Of a stretch of 64,000 nt of DNA, positions 36,401 through 49,339 are shown piece after piece. The translations under genes were made by a program, and so were the position numbers. The notes under the pieces were generated by a model. The model saw nothing but the letters and a program-made list of their open reading frames with translations, did not search any database and was not told the DNA's origin. The stretch spans positions 12,773,242 through 12,837,241 of the forward strand of contig CM039192.1 in NCBI GenBank assembly GCA_008360975.2. The letters are read 5' to 3'. This DNA comes from Lichenostomus cassidix. Its lineage: Eukaryota > Chordata > Aves > Passeriformes > Meliphagidae. The stretch's first letter is position 1. Each line of letters starts with the position of its first letter.

Positions 36401-37797
36401 GTGTTGAGCCATTGGAGACTATTTTGTTTGGAGCTGTGGTGCTTTGCAGGGAGCTGAGGAAGCTCTAGGGAGCCCAGGGTGGGAGCACCAAGAGAACATC
36501 AAGGGGTTATTAATGGTCTGGAAGTATTAATAGTGAGAAGAGACTAAGAAGAAACTGATGCAAAGAGCTGTGGGCTATCTGACATGCATACGCTGAAGAT
36601 TGCAGTTACATGATCCTTGTGAGGTTTTCCTCTTAAAAATTCTTTGAATTATATTGATCCACTGGAGTGATTTGATGCTAGTACGGTGCTTTGCATCATG
36701 TTACTGAAGTGATTTTTATGTCATTCTGAATATCCTAAAATGAGCCCTACATCACTGTAAATGTTATTAAGTTGGGCAAAAAGCTTCCGAATTCAGAAAT
36801 TGTAGTACTCTATTATGATAAATATTCATTTGTAATAATAATATTAAAAATTTTTGGTTCTCTAGCACAGGAGCACACATATCATGATTACAGAGAAATA
36901 AGATAAAAAAATGTTTTTCATAGGTGTTTCTACTTAACCTGTTTGCATGTGATAGAAAGTAGATTTCCATTAAAAACAAGCTTCAGAAGTAAAAATGTTA
37001 TTTGAATGCTATTTATGTGAACAAATCACTTAATTTGTTCTGTATAAGTATTCATTTTTATTTAAAAAGGGTTTTTTCTGATTGAAATATCTTATATCAA
37101 ATATATTTTTGTTTCAAGTTTTCAGTACAGGCCCATTTATATTACAAACACAATGCAGCTGACTTAATAAATATTTCAGTTAATACATACACAATGTGTA
37201 TAAACTAGAGATGGAAAAATCTGAAGAGATGTTTTACCCAGCCAGTTAAAGGGTTGGTTTTTTTTTCCTGAAGAATATCCTACATGCTGTTTTCCTGTAA
37301 TCTTGTCAAATTTTAGAAGATGAGCAGTTATCTGGGGTGTCCCTTAGGCAAGATGTCCTGTGCAAAGAATTTAGATGATGCTCAAGACAAAATTGAAGAG
37401 TACTCTGCTTATAAACAGTGCTAAGAACAGTGTTAGGAAGTCAGTGGGTAGCTGGAGTGCTGACTTTGGGTGATATATGAAAGTAAACTCTTTGACATGT
37501 GTGATAACTATAGATTTGAGGCTCCTTCATGTACAGAAGGGCTGTTACACCTCCTCATAGGCCTGGCTTGTAAGTCAGCTTGGGAAATTACATTCTTATC
37601 AAAATTCCACATGAAATTCAGTTGGGATAAAATATTAATCTCTTCTTGTCCTAAACAGCTCATGTTACTATAAAGCTGCTGTGTTTCAGCTCCAAAAGAC
37701 TTGCATTGCATTAAGTTATTAGATTATTATTTTGTGTGCTATTCAATATTTTTGAATGAAAAGCATTTGCTTGTGTTTCCTTCCTTGCCTCAATCAG

Positions 37798-37908
37798 TTA
37801 GAAATTATGAACTTCAGCATATTTGCAAACTCGAAACTTCACATTGGGTTACAGACGAATGGGTATGTGTTTCGAACAGAGATGGACATGCTTGCCATAA
37901 TTAAGGAG
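37798..37908 (+). other. Candidate exon, 111 bp, open in phase 0
   Basis: The acceptor TTTCCTTCCTTGCCTCAATCAG and the consensus donor AAGGAG then GTAAGAGG enclose 111 bases (37 codons). Frame 1 is fully open: LEIMNFSIFANSKLHIGLQT then NGYVFRTEMDMLAIIKE. The exon is phase 0-0 and joins in frame to 52749-52840. Three CpGs (CTCGAA, GACGAA, TTCGAA) survive in it. Another frame also runs to a TAA at 37902-37904. The splice pair is one of the best here; the product is unrecognised. Confidence 0.33.
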
Positions 37909-38583
37909 GTAAGAGGAGGTTATGCCCATTTGTGGAATATACTATGCCACATCCTGCTTTCAGAAAGAGTGTGTATGCCTTGTCTTTTTAGCCTGAATTT
38001 CTTTCACAAAGTAAATTGGAGCTAGCAGATTAGGTTGTTGTCCTCTAGTGACTTTGATATGTCTCCTGAGCAGAGTAGTTTTGCCCTATGTACCATAATG
38101 AACATAGTCTAATTAACCATTGGAACATCTTGCCCCAGTAGGTTCTCTGTCACTTGAAGTCTTGATTTAAACACTGTAATTTTCTTGAGAGACATGTTCT
38201 AATGCATCTAAGATCTAGAGAGCTCAAGAAAGGTGCTACTGAGTGGAAATCTACTTCCTATTTAACCTGAGACCTCAGACTAAATAATCCAAATGGCTTT
38301 TTTTTTTTAGCTTTAGAAACCATATGTAAACATTATGGCTATATCAAGATAACATCCCATGGGCTAATCTGTTTCACTCAGACAACATGTCACTGAACTG
38401 TTTTTTTCTTAGCAGGTGTTGCAAAACAAGGTACTGGGTTCTTTGCAGATTAATCATCAGAGGCTTTCATTAGGCTTTATCTCCTCAGTTGTCTTCCTGG
38501 ACTTCTGTTTCCAGTGGTCTCCTTGCTTCCTTCTTTAAAATCATCCCTGCCTCTTCTTTCACAAAGATGACCTTTTCTGCAGA

Positions 38584-38690
38584 CAAAAAACCCAAAAACA
38601 AAAACCAAACCGAACAAACAAAAAAAAAAAAAAAACAACCCCAAATCCCAAAAAGCCCCAACAAAATAAACCTTACTTGCTTCTGTCTAG
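38584..38690. repeat. A-rich low-complexity tract with A16
   Basis: Runs of AAAAAC and AACCCC lead into 16 A at 38620-38635, then CAACCCCAAATCCC. The 80-codon frame over it (38489-38731) is a Lys/Asn/Pro low-complexity artefact. Confidence 0.8.
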
Positions 38691-41600
38691 CACAGCTTAG
38701 ACTTGGTGAAAGATGTTCTATTATTTATTAGTCTCACCAACTTGGTGAGATTTGCATTTTTATGGCTTAGGAAGCTATTTTAGGATCAGCTTGATACATG
38801 GTTGGATTTGTCATCTTTCTAAATCTTCTTTTTTACATGGGCAGAGTACTCTGGGATGACATAGTCTGTGTGTCTGCATCATCAAAACAGAGCAGGTACC
38901 AGTGGTGGCCTCTTCTAAAGGTACCAGTGTGGGCTGAGTTGGTGACACAGCTCTGGTCTTGTTCCTGAAGAAGGAGGCTGTAGGCAAAGCTTTCAGTTCA
39001 CTAGAAGAAATTTATCAGCAAAACTGGCCCATTTGCATCACTGATGTCATATCTAAGTATGAAACTCACCCCATAATACATAGTTAGAATTTACTACTCT
39101 GCAAAATAACTGATGAGAGGAGCATACCTGAATGGATTTATTTAGGTTAAATTGTGCCATGGGAGTGGTTGGGAATTATGAGTTATTTGAAAGCAAAGAA
39201 AATTTATATTATAGGGAAGCAAGATTTGCAATGAATTAACCAGTTGCATATGTAAAGTAGATACTTGTAATCTGTGTGAAGGGAGCCTAGTGTAAAATGG
39301 GATCGTGTGGTTTTGTTGTGGATTTTTAGCATTTGTTTTAGGGATTGTACACAAAATTTGAGATTGCTGGTCCTTTCCTTTTGTGATGCAAGTGCAGAAT
39401 ACTGTGCTCTGCCCTATTATTGTGCTTAAATTGGAACTGATGCCACCGTGGAAGCACTGTGGTTCTTTTTTGCATTCAGTGCCTGTGCAGTTCTGAAGCA
39501 GCCTGCAGGCGCTCTATTGTAGTTTGCCTCGCACAACACTTGGGGCCCAATTTTGAATGGCTTATGCATTAAAGAGACATTTTCCTTATTTTTCTAAATG
39601 TTTAGTATTGTTCCATGAGGATATTTGTAAATTTTGTTTGTTTTAGTACTACATTTTAAAGAAAACACTTTCAACCTGGTGGCTGATACCTATGTATCTG
39701 TCCGGTCAGATCACATAGTGCATGTGTGTCTCTGTGTAGTTCACAAAATAAATTATATAATATATAGTAGTGTCTGGCTGTTGTTTTCTGGAATTTGACT
39801 AAGGCTTGCAACTTCAAAGGTGAGGCCGAGCTCCTTTTTTGTGTTCAGAGAGGGTGACTAAACTATTGTGGCCAGCATTGCAGTGTAAGGCTTGTGAGGC
39901 TCATCCTTTGTTTTAATCTTTAAGTGCCTCAGGAGTCATCCATAAAGGATATCCCAGTGGGGGAGTTGGGGTCTTGTGGACAGTTGGTGGAGGGGGCAGA
40001 GTAAAAATTCTGGAAAAATCTGCAGATCTCCTTTCAGGATTTCCACTTTTGTTCCCTTTGGCTAAAATAAGTCTTTGAAAATGGTGCTGTGGAAGTGGGT
40101 AAATGAAAGAGAACTACATGGGGCTAAGGAATGGTGATGTTCTTTTGGGAGTTCAAGGCATTTATACAGTTTGAGAAAGAGAGTGGGGAGCTCAGTATTT
40201 GATAAAATCTACTGGAGCCCTCTAATTTGTTGGAAATAAAAAAAAGGAAAATGGAAAAAAATTTAGGTTATTCCCTTGTTTAATTTGCTAGACTGGTACT
40301 AATTCTGCAGTTCACTTACTGTACTAGTTAATTTCAATATCCACTCTGCATTCTTGATTTCAACAGGGGAGAAGGTGGATGCTGAGGGCAAAAGGGTACA
40401 GGATTGGAGGGGGTTTGAGTGGATCTTTGCAGCAAATTGTGCATACCCTTTTCACAGCTGCACCTGAATACAACTCATGTAATTTTTTTTTTTTTATTAT
40501 TTCATGAGATTTTCAATTGAGGAATTGTTTTGCCACTTTAGTGAAGCTTCTCAAAAATAATAATTCTAACAAATTTTATGAAACTGGATGGAGATCGCCA
40601 ATCAGAAAAGATAAACTTGCAATTAATAACACAAATAATATAGAAAGTATTTTCTCACAGCTTTTTATTAGAATTACTTCATGCTGCAATGTTACTTAAA
40701 TTTACAACAGGGCAGAATGCAGGTGCTCTAGAGATACTGTCAGCCTGTAGCCCCTGTTTTTCATTCATGCATTGCTCCCTTTGCAAGATGAAATGCAGTT
40801 TTGCTTATAAATCTTTACTCCAAAATCAGCTTTTTAAGGAGGAATCGCAACCCAACTACCATTTCTGATGTTGACTTATTTTAAAAGGCACGGATTAAAC
40901 CTCCCCAAATAGTTACACAAGTCATGATTTTGCTTAAAATATCAACAGAAACTTGTGCTTCCAAAAGTTGGTCAGGATGAGCCCCTAAAATTGCAATGTG
41001 TGTATTTCCATACAGGCAAACAATATACAGAGGAGTGTTTCAATATCTTGAATAGTCTTTTGAGGAAAAACTAGTTCAGTTAAGTCCCTTATGTCTCTTC
41101 TGTGGGAACGGTTGTTTCACACAATAGAATTCCCTCTTACAGTTGTCTCTTTTCAGAGAGGTTCATTTAATATTTGTCCATGGTACCACCAACTGCAGTG
41201 CTCATTGAATGGTCAAGAAGGAAAAATGACTGTTCTAAGCAGATTCCAATCTAAGGATGGACAGCTAGGCAGATAATATAACTGAGAATGTATAACAAAT
41301 GCAGAAGAAGAAAGGGTTTGCTGGTGTGAGGGGGAGGAGAGACACTTCAGCACGGTGAAGTCATATTTTAATCACTCCAAGGAATAACAACAGGTTGCAT
41401 TATGGCAGGTCTGTTATTTAATGCTGGTGGGGTTTCTTTTTTTGTTGTTAGGTGACTGCCATAAAATGTATTTATATGTTTGTGCATAAGAAACTGCATC
41501 CTTCCCATATAAAATGTTGGTTGTCCTTTCATATTGAAAGAAGGTGGGTTTATTTTAAAACTCTAAATCTCACTCTGGTCTAAACCTGCCCAAATGGCAT

Positions 41601-42649
41601 TTATACTGGTGACTTGCTTGACAAGGGTTCTTTGTGAAGGTGCAAATGTGCTGCAGTCTCCCTGCTGTACAGTTAAACTTTCTGTGCATAAATCATTTTA
41701 GTAGATTGGGCCAGCAGAGGATTGCTTGTAGTGCACTGTGTGTGAGATTTAATATGATGCTATATGCAATGCTGGAGCTTAATTCCAAATCTCCCAAATA
41801 GTGTAACATGTACCAAAGACTGAGTCCAGACTGTTTTAGCACCTAGAAGGCTTGCAGTAGCAATGCTGAAGTGCTTTTGACTCCTTAAACAATTTAAAAT
41901 ATTTTGTTTCTCAAAAAACATGTGCAATATTGACACTTTAAATCCAGTGAACTGCTGAGCCAGGACTTGTCCTGCACTGTTTTAGATTCACACCCCTTCC
42001 CAGGGAAGGGGATGGGTTTGTGTCAGTGTTGCCCCTTTCGTTTAGGTCTGTTTCCTGTAAAAGTGTTGTAGACTTTTAGTAAACCAATTGATAAAGGATG
42101 CATCCATGTACAGGGAGCAATAAGAAAATGTCAGTATAGATTTTGATGAATTAAAACACACTAAAATTATATACTCAAAACTGAGTTATTCAGGCATTAT
42201 TTTTTTAAATCAGTAGTTTGATTCAAAGGAGAATGAATAATTTTAAATATTTCTATTCTCAAGGAGTCAGTCTAGAACTACCTAACTTCTATTAGATTAC
42301 ATCTTTACTGAATACTGTACTGAAATTGATGAAATATTCACTCTTTCTGTCCTCTCAGCAAGTGAGATGATTTTTCTAGGAAGTAGAAGAAAAGATGACT
42401 TTTAGTTGTCTGCGACATCAGAATGTTTAAATAATTAATTAGAAGAAATGGACCCTGTGATTTCAATTTGTTATCTGAGCCTGTGTGAGAATTAGATCAA
42501 AATGTTAAAAATGCAACCTTTTGGGCTGTGGCTGATAAAAGTTTTTGTAGTTTTAAAATTTGTTGTGACATTTACAGTAGTCATAAATGGTTTCAAAGAG
42601 GGTTCTAGACAAATTGGTAATCACTTCCACTGCTAGAGAGTGCATTGAC

Positions 42650-42950
42650 TGCCAGCTTCAATCAGGCAGCCTGAGTGTTGTCCTTAGGGACGGTTGTGCT
42701 CCGGGGCTGCCTGAGTGCGAGGGATGCGGTGCTGTGGCTCTTCCTGGGGAGCAGGAGCTGCCCTTGGGAGCAGTGGGGATGGAGGCACCGGGCACGACAC
42801 TTTGGGAATGCTGCTGGGAGCCCTGAAGGGAGCATTGGGTGCTTTGTGGCTCTGCAGCCACCTTTTGGGCAAGGGGCAGCTGGTGGTCTCTGTCCTTGCA
42901 AAGTGGATCCAGCACTCCCCAGGAGTGCAATGGGGGCTGGATAGCAATGG
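42650..42950. other. GC-rich patch open in several frames on both strands
   Basis: Six overlapping frames of 79-130 codons cross this block, more than elsewhere outside the CpG island, because its composition gives few stops. CpGs are modest in number and mostly on the left side (42680-42740, 42798-42806). No acceptor/donor pair fits. It could be a noncoding-RNA exon or an enhancer. Confidence 0.2.
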
Positions 42951-44468
42951 TCTGGTGCCATTTAGGGCTGTTTCTTCTTTCGTTGGGTTTTTAAAAATTT
43001 CCTGGTTCCTCCCCCAGGACTCTAATGTCTTCAAACTAACTGAATTAGAAACCATAACATTAAGGATTCCTTTTTTGTGCTTTTTTTCTCATGACTTTGT
43101 GGGGTAGGGAGTCTTGGAAAAGAAGCTGATTTTGTTCTGGAAGAGTTCTTATTTGTTTAAATTTCATCATCATTGACCTGTCTTTCTATTTAATATATTT
43201 TTCAGGAAATCATCTTTTGAAAATAGTAAGCATAAGTAATATTTAAAGTCTTTCTTTTTTTGAATAGCTAAAAATAAAAATGCTTTAAATTCTTCAGTCT
43301 TTCAGTCAGGTGGAAAAAGTTGCTCATTTTATTTTGAGTGTAGTTAAGCTGTTTAAGGATGGTACAGAGAAAAGTGGAACTTCAGAAATAAGGTTAAGCT
43401 GCACATGCTTAGGAAGAGTCCCTCTTTAAAGGAACTTCTAAGAATCGAGCACAATGATTCAGCAAAACCTCTATGTGTTGTGTCTCTGTATGTGAAAAAT
43501 CAGGGATGATTCCTGAATTTTTGTTATTCATATGAAATAATGTGAACCATATGTTTTCAACAATACTTTTCTACTGGTGATATTTCCAGTGATCTTACAG
43601 GATTTATGCAGTTGTTCTCCTTTGGAATATCGGATTTTTGTAGCACACAGAAATGCCACATGACGTATGTTGGAGGAGAATGGAACATATCTTCACCCTA
43701 AAGCAGAAGTAATATGTGAATTTTTGTTGAGAAAATGCTTGTTTTAAACTCTGCACTGCACTCTTAAGGATGGCTTTGTGTGTAGCAGGTATAGGGATAT
43801 CCATTTATTTAGGGATATCCATTTTCAGGACAGCATTTGATTGTCACACCCTCTTTCAGTCACTTTTTTCACTCCCTGCCATCTCAGGTGTGCATCTGTG
43901 ACATGCCAGCACTTACTCTTCTGCAGCGTGGGGAAACTGTCAGGTTAAAGTAAAGATGCCTTTGATGCCATATGAGCTGTTTTCTTGCTTTGACATAGCT
44001 TCTTTGTCACTTTATAAATGGCTTGGTAGTACATCTAATATCTATTTCATCCTTCTTTTTAAAGTGTTTGCTATAAATGTAACATGAAGTCCTTGCTAGG
44101 TATGTATTACATGAAATTCAAAACCTTCTATAGAGAAGCAAATCAAGCTTTGAACTGCAGCACTGTGTGTATAAAACACACATGCACACAGAAATAAGGC
44201 CTTTACACCATCTCTGCTGTTGTAAACAAGAAGCAAAGAATACTTTGTACCATAATTCCACCTCTAAACAACCAATAAACTCTGCAGAGCTTTTTAGTTC
44301 CTAAACTGAGACTGTACCTGTAATGCAAACAGAGGCATTCCCAAAGGACTGTTGTATTTCAGTTGAAAGGCGTCCTGCAAAAGAAGCCGCTGTTGGCCTC
44401 TAATGAAGGCTCCAGGCTTTGCCATTCTGATATTATTATATCCAGTCAAACTGGTCACTGAGGTGCAG

Positions 44469-44696
44469 AGATTAGATATTGGGAAGAAATTCTTCCCTGT
44501 GAGGGTGATGAGGCCCAGGCACAGTTTGCCCGGAGAAGCTGTGGCTGCTCCTGGATCCCTGGAAGTGTCCAAGGGCACGTTGGATGGGATCTGGAGCAAC
44601 CTGGGATAGTGGAAGGTGTCCCTGCCCATGGCAGGAGATGGGGCTCAATGGGCTTTAAGGTCCATTCCAACCCACACCATTCTGTGGTTCTAGGAT
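44469..44696 (+). mobile_element. CR1 LINE fragment, 3' end, + orientation
   Basis: The order of landmarks matches the avian CR1 3' end: AGATATTGGGAAGAAATTCT, then GTGAGGGTGATGAGGC, CACAGTTTGCCCGGAGAAGC, TCCCTGGAAGTGTCCAAGG, GTTGGATGGGATCTGGAGCA, GGTGTCCCTGCCCATGGCAG, TTTAAGGTCCATTCCAACCC and a terminal ATTCTGTGGTTCTAGGAT. CR1 copies are 5'-truncated and end in an 8-bp repeat in place of a poly(A) tail, as here. The degraded RT frame is broken. It is moderately old. Frames reported across it on either strand are not genes. Confidence 0.92.
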
Positions 44697-45106
44697 AGTT
44701 AGGTTCAGACTCAGTAGAAATCCCTCCTCTGTGCCACATGAGTTCTTTCGGGATGTGAGCAGCTGACCCAGCACTGTGGGAAACACTATGCTGTTCATGA
44801 ACTTATATATCTGAAATTAACTCAGGAAGGGAAATGTGGCCTATGGGAGGTTAAGAGAAAGTTTTGGGCTAGCTGCAGTACACATAAGTTACAATTGTAA
44901 GAATTCAGCTGTGAGGACAGTAAAGTGTATTTTCTGAGTCACACTATGGCTATGAACATCTTAGCAGGGCCAGCATGTGCTCTTTAGGTAAGTCTTAGAC
45001 ACCTCTAAAACATGCTTTTCAACTTTGTTTTCAAATGTGTTACATGAGGTATTTGTGAGGTTCTAGTTAATTTGCTGAGAGTCAGTCCTGACTCCTGTAA
45101 TCTCAC

Positions 45107-45189
45107 CTGGTAAATGACAGGCTCATCTGTAGCAGCTGTGGTGGGGTCTTGTGTTCACTGGAGTACAGCAGCATGGGTCTGATTGCAGC
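45107..45189 (-). other. Exon-like segment on the - strand, 83 bp
   Basis: On the - strand, acceptor ATAATTTCCAG precedes 45189 and donor TTACCAG then GTGAGAT follows 45107. Frame 1 alone is open (AAIRPMLLYSSEHKTPPQLL then QMSLSFT). Its exit phase does not fit 27602-27739. The acceptor has only a short pyrimidine tract. Confidence 0.15.
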
Positions 45190-45619
45190 CTGGAAATTAT
45201 ATAGTGTTCTTGCATTCACCCTGTAACCAGCACAATGCCAACACATTCTGGTAATCAAGATGAATTCAATCATATTTGAAACCTACATGACATTTCAGCC
45301 GTGTTTCTTGTAAGGAGCTCTGAAATCTTCAGCTCTCCTTATGAAATAAGCTGTTAAACTGACAGGTTTTCTTACGAGTGAAGATCTGATAAATGATGTC
45401 AGTTGCAGAGCTTCATTTCCGTCTAGTGCAGTTATTCTATAAGTATTCTATAAGGCCTCTAAAATTATAACACATTTGATCTAGCGCTAAGAATGTAGCA
45501 GATTTTTAATTACAACCTCTTTCTCTAGGAAGTTCATAGTAAAAAACTTTTAAAATGTAAACTTCAGAAGACGTGGAGGTGGCTTGGAATTTCATCTCTT
45601 CTTCCAGTTTTTTACATGT

Positions 45620-45651
45620 TTTTTTTTTTTGTTTGTTTGTTTGTTTGTTTT
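45620..45651. repeat. Poly-T followed by (GTTT)n
   Basis: A run of T followed by five GTTT units at about 45631-45650. Confidence 0.85.
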
Positions 45652-46808
45652 CATTGTGGCAGTTCAAATAGAACTAATTTCTTTTAGAATGCTGTGTGTG
45701 ATATCAATATGTGGGATTATTCAGAAATGCTTGTGGATGTGCAGGACCTCCTTGCATATTGTCACTAACGAGTGGATGCACCACCACATGTTTGAAATTG
45801 GATGGCATTGATTCCCAGAAACAGCTTGCAGCGGTGTTCTCACCTGGAGAGGAGCAGAGCCCAGATGGGGAAGGAAAAGTTTTGTTATTCATAGGCCTTT
45901 TTGAGACCTTTTTGTTTCTTAATTAGTACAAGTGCTTCTCAAAGTTTTAGAGACAAGAGTTTTAATATTGCCTTTGACTGTTGTTTAATGGGAACACTTT
46001 TAAAATCTGGTTTTATAAATCTTAGAACTTCACAGTTGCTGGACCTGGCAGAAGAAAGCTGTGAAGACCAAATGCTTTTTCAGAAACTGTTCACTGGTGC
46101 ATGTCTGTTGTTGTAATGGCAGATGATGGAGACATTAGTTTTATTGCCAGTTTTTTCTCTCTCTACTTGACCCTTGAGATTTTGTGATTTTTTCTTTTTT
46201 TTTTTAAGTTGTTACTTTGTGCTGGAATTTACAATACTATCCTTGCATTATCTTGATTTCAAGCACTTGAATAAATGCCTCTTTTAAAGAAGGAGGAATA
46301 AATTCTAACCCAGTTTTAATTGTACTACACGAAGGCAAAGACCCTTGTAAGCCAAGGGTGTATATTGTCCAGACACACATTATTTTTCTCCTTAGAAAAC
46401 AAGTGTGCACTTTTGTTTCATTATTTCTTCCTGGTAAGTGGACATTTTGTGAACTCCCACCTAAGGGCATGGCACCTCCAAAAAGGACTGTGTCAAGGTT
46501 AGTTGTAATGAGTAGAATATGCAAATTCAAATTAAAAATATTTTCTTAATCGAGGATGCATAAATTATTCCCAGTGGGCACCTAAGTGACAATAAATTTC
46601 GCATGCCTGAGAATTAACATGCCCCACTTATATTACTTTTCTGTTCCATTAAAAAAATGCATTATTCATTTAAATGGCTTCCATTGTATTTAGCTTCTGA
46701 AAAAGAGATCAAACTACTACTTCAAGGCCTAAATTTCAACAACATATAGAACGATTGTGCTTTCATACTAAACTTGGAAAAAATCTTACATTTGACTTGT
46801 CTTTAAAA

Positions 46809-46853
46809 GTACAAAAATAAAATCGTACAAAAATAAAATCGTACAAAAATAAG
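46809..46853. repeat. 16-bp tandem repeat, 2.8 copies
   Basis: GTACAAAAATAAAATC occurs at 46809-46824 and 46825-46840 without mismatch, then a partial copy runs to 46853. Perfect identity indicates a recent expansion. Confidence 0.85.
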
Positions 46854-47469
46854 TAAACCAGCTCAGCTAATTGCTGTGATTGACTGAAATGATGTCAGCA
46901 TTTCTGATACCTAATTTTGGAGTATCCAGGATTTTGCTGTACGTGTCTAAATGTTTTGAGCTGGGGCTGCATCCCTGTAGAACCCCCACTGTGGCCAGGC
47001 AGTACAGTGCAGGAGCAGATTTTGTCCTTTCTTCCTTCCAGGGCTGTTTGCCTGTGCCCTGATCTGCCTCTGCAGGCACTGCTGCTCTGTCCACCCCGCG
47101 CAGGGCTGAGAGGGGACAAAAGAAGCTAAAGCCTGAATTTTCAAGGGGGACCAAGGAGTGTTTGAGCTGGGAATAGGCAGGAGGGATGAAGATCTGCGGG
47201 GAAGGCATATAGAGCTCTTGGCTGTCCCTCTGTAGCTGTCTTTTGATAATCTTTAACTACCAGTTTGCTCATATGAGCAGCAGTTATTAAAAATGGGGGG
47301 TGGTTTATCTGCATGCTTTCTTCTTAGCTAAGCAGGTTTGAATGTCCAAGGGTTTCTGTGAGCTCTTACTCAGTGTATACTGAGCACTTTGTATCTAATC
47401 ATTCATTTTTTTTCAAGCCCTTGGAGGTGCTTATAATGCTAAGGATGCCATACAAGCTCCGATTCTCTC

Positions 47470-47625
47470 CATGTAAATCATTTACAGTGGGATTTCAAAA
47501 ATGCTCAGCCTAACCCTGCTTCCATAGAAATCAATTGTTAAGGTCCTTGTGACTTCAGTGGGAGTAGTTACGCCAACACAGAGTGCTTTGAAAATGCCTC
47601 CCTAAACTGTAAATGAGAATATACA
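47470..47625. repeat. Degraded ancient repeat with an inverted layout
   Basis: GTGGGATTTCAAAAATGCTC at the left end and GAGTGCTTTGAAAATGCCTC at the right are imperfect inverted copies. They flank CTTCCATAGAAATCAATTG and GACTTCAGTGGGAGTAGTTA. This resembles widespread old amniote interspersed repeats with 'GGGATTTTCAAAAG' ends and a 'CATTGAAGTCAATGG' core. Family name uncertain. Confidence 0.4.
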
Positions 47626-47895
47626 TTTGAGAATGTTGCAACCTAATTTTTAGACTGAGCTTGTGATGGTAGTGCCCTAGATTTAGTGCTGTATCAACTT
47701 GATTATGTCACTTTGCCACCTTGTCTGAATTTGGCACTGTAATTCCTATTTACAAGGGATTTATTCTTTTTGTCTGTTTGGTCTTTGTGTTTTTATTGTA
47801 AGCATCTTATCAGTCCAGCTCTACACTGTACCCACACAAACATTTAAGAAACTCTTTACACTAAATGTTACAGTCTACATAAACATGATATGTTT

Positions 47896-47927
47896 TCATG
47901 TATGTATATATATTCCCCCCCCCCCCC
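47896..47927. repeat. TATG/TA run followed by C13
   Basis: A short TATGTATATATAT stretch abuts 13 C at 47915-47927. Confidence 0.85.
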
Positions 47928-49339
47928 ATTTTTCTGCTTGTACATGTTTAGGGGCAAAGTAGATGTGGACTAAATGGAGATTTTTTTTGGATTTGTATTT
48001 GGTGTTTTTTGGGGGGGCTGTTTTTCTTTGTTTGGGTTTTTTCTCTAAAACATCAAAATAAATATTTAAGTGGCCCTTTATAAACATTGGAATACTTCAT
48101 TGTTCAATTATGACTGTAATATTAGAAATGCTAAACTATGACAGATTTTAAAGAATATTTCAAAAACGGAGTCTGGAGGTAACAGCTTTATTACTGCATG
48201 ATGACTTGACCCATATTTCCTAGCATGATTTCCCTACTGTAACTCGTTCATGTAAGTCTAATGATATCAGTTGACCTTGACAGCTAGACCTAAAAGCCTG
48301 TGGTTGTCCTGTTTTTTTAGTATCTTTTAGATTTTTCTTATTTTGGTTTTTCTCATTTTAGTTTTTCAGCAATTTCAAGAAATCCATTTTAAATACAGGA
48401 TACCAAAAATTCTACCAAGAAGGTATAGGTAATTTTAAGCAACCAGAATTTTTGCAATTCCTTTGAATCTTTGGCTTGAGCATCTTTTACATACAGTTGC
48501 ACAGTGATACCTCTCTCTAGCATAATTCTTAACACCTGTTTGGCAGACAAATAGTGCTAGTTACACAGCTGTATGGAAAAATGGCTATCAAATATTTTTG
48601 GTGTCTTTAGTGAGAGATGACTTTGCTATTGTTTTTCAGATTTATTCTTAACTTTCATTCTGCCTTTAAATTAATAATTTTTAATTTGGTCTTTTTAAAT
48701 CCCCCTACTAGTAAATACTTTCCACTTTCCTCAAGTGGAATTTCTAACTAGAGTACCTTGGCCTGATGTTTAGGTCAGTTTAGTGATAATGATGAGATTA
48801 ATGCCAGATATTTTAAAATCCAGTCTGTTAGAAACATTAGACTTCTTCATAATAAAGGGGACACTACCAGCTTTACAGTGAGCATGTCACTTTTAGCTCT
48901 GAGATCACATCTTAAAACTTGCTTTGAGCCCTTTAAGAGCAAACCTGAAAACCACCTCATTACTATGCATAGAAAAACTACTTTAATCACTTTGAGATTT
49001 CTAAACTGTATTTGTTAAAATCTTTCTCTCATTCTGAGGCTGATATCATTTGACTAAGGGCACTGAGGGAGCCTGACTTGAGAGGTATTGGGACATGAAA
49101 ATATTGGAAATTCTTATAAGCAGTGTTTAAAATAGCTTTTCTGTAAATGATTTGGTTCACACAGAAAAAGCGATTGTCTGGTGCTGTGGTTTGGCAAGCA
49201 CTCTTGATGAATATGAATAAATTCACAGGTGATTTCACCTTTTATGAGTAACATGGCCATGGTTTAAATTGTAACAACTTTTCCAGCATCTTAAATGATC
49301 CCCTTCTTGTATTAGGCAGTAGCGAAGGCAAGAGAGACA

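Larger units (their letters stand above)
27740..37797. other. Long unannotated AT-rich stretch
   Basis: No mobile element was recognised. Features noted are a C run near 28997-29003, poly-T/GTTT tracts at 30809-30890, A-rich runs, and a CpG-bearing patch at 33189-33420 listed separately. The block 28490-28650 has a texture typical of conserved noncoding DNA. Frames at 31711-31908 (+) and 35977-36333 (+) lack paired splice sites. Confidence 0.45.
37909..44468. other. Unannotated stretch
   Basis: AT-rich unique DNA with an A-rich tract at 38584-38690 and a GC-rich patch at 42650-42950, both listed. No mobile element is recognised. The blocks 39400-39560 and 40700-40900 look like possible conserved noncoding DNA, on texture only. 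Confidence 0.45.
44697..49339. other. Unannotated stretch with small repeats
   Basis: Includes a - strand exon candidate at 45107, (GTTT)n at 45630, a 16-bp tandem repeat at 46809, an old palindromic repeat relic at 47470 and a C13 run at 47915, all listed. The block 46540-46720 has a conserved-noncoding look. No gene is identified. Confidence 0.45.

Noticed and set aside
42658..43107. Six overlapping frames up to 130 codons
   Set aside because: Open on both strands in most frames, the signature of low stop density and not of coding.
44294..44739. Open frames of 68-111 codons
   Set aside because: They cross a CR1 3' region that is untranslated in the element.
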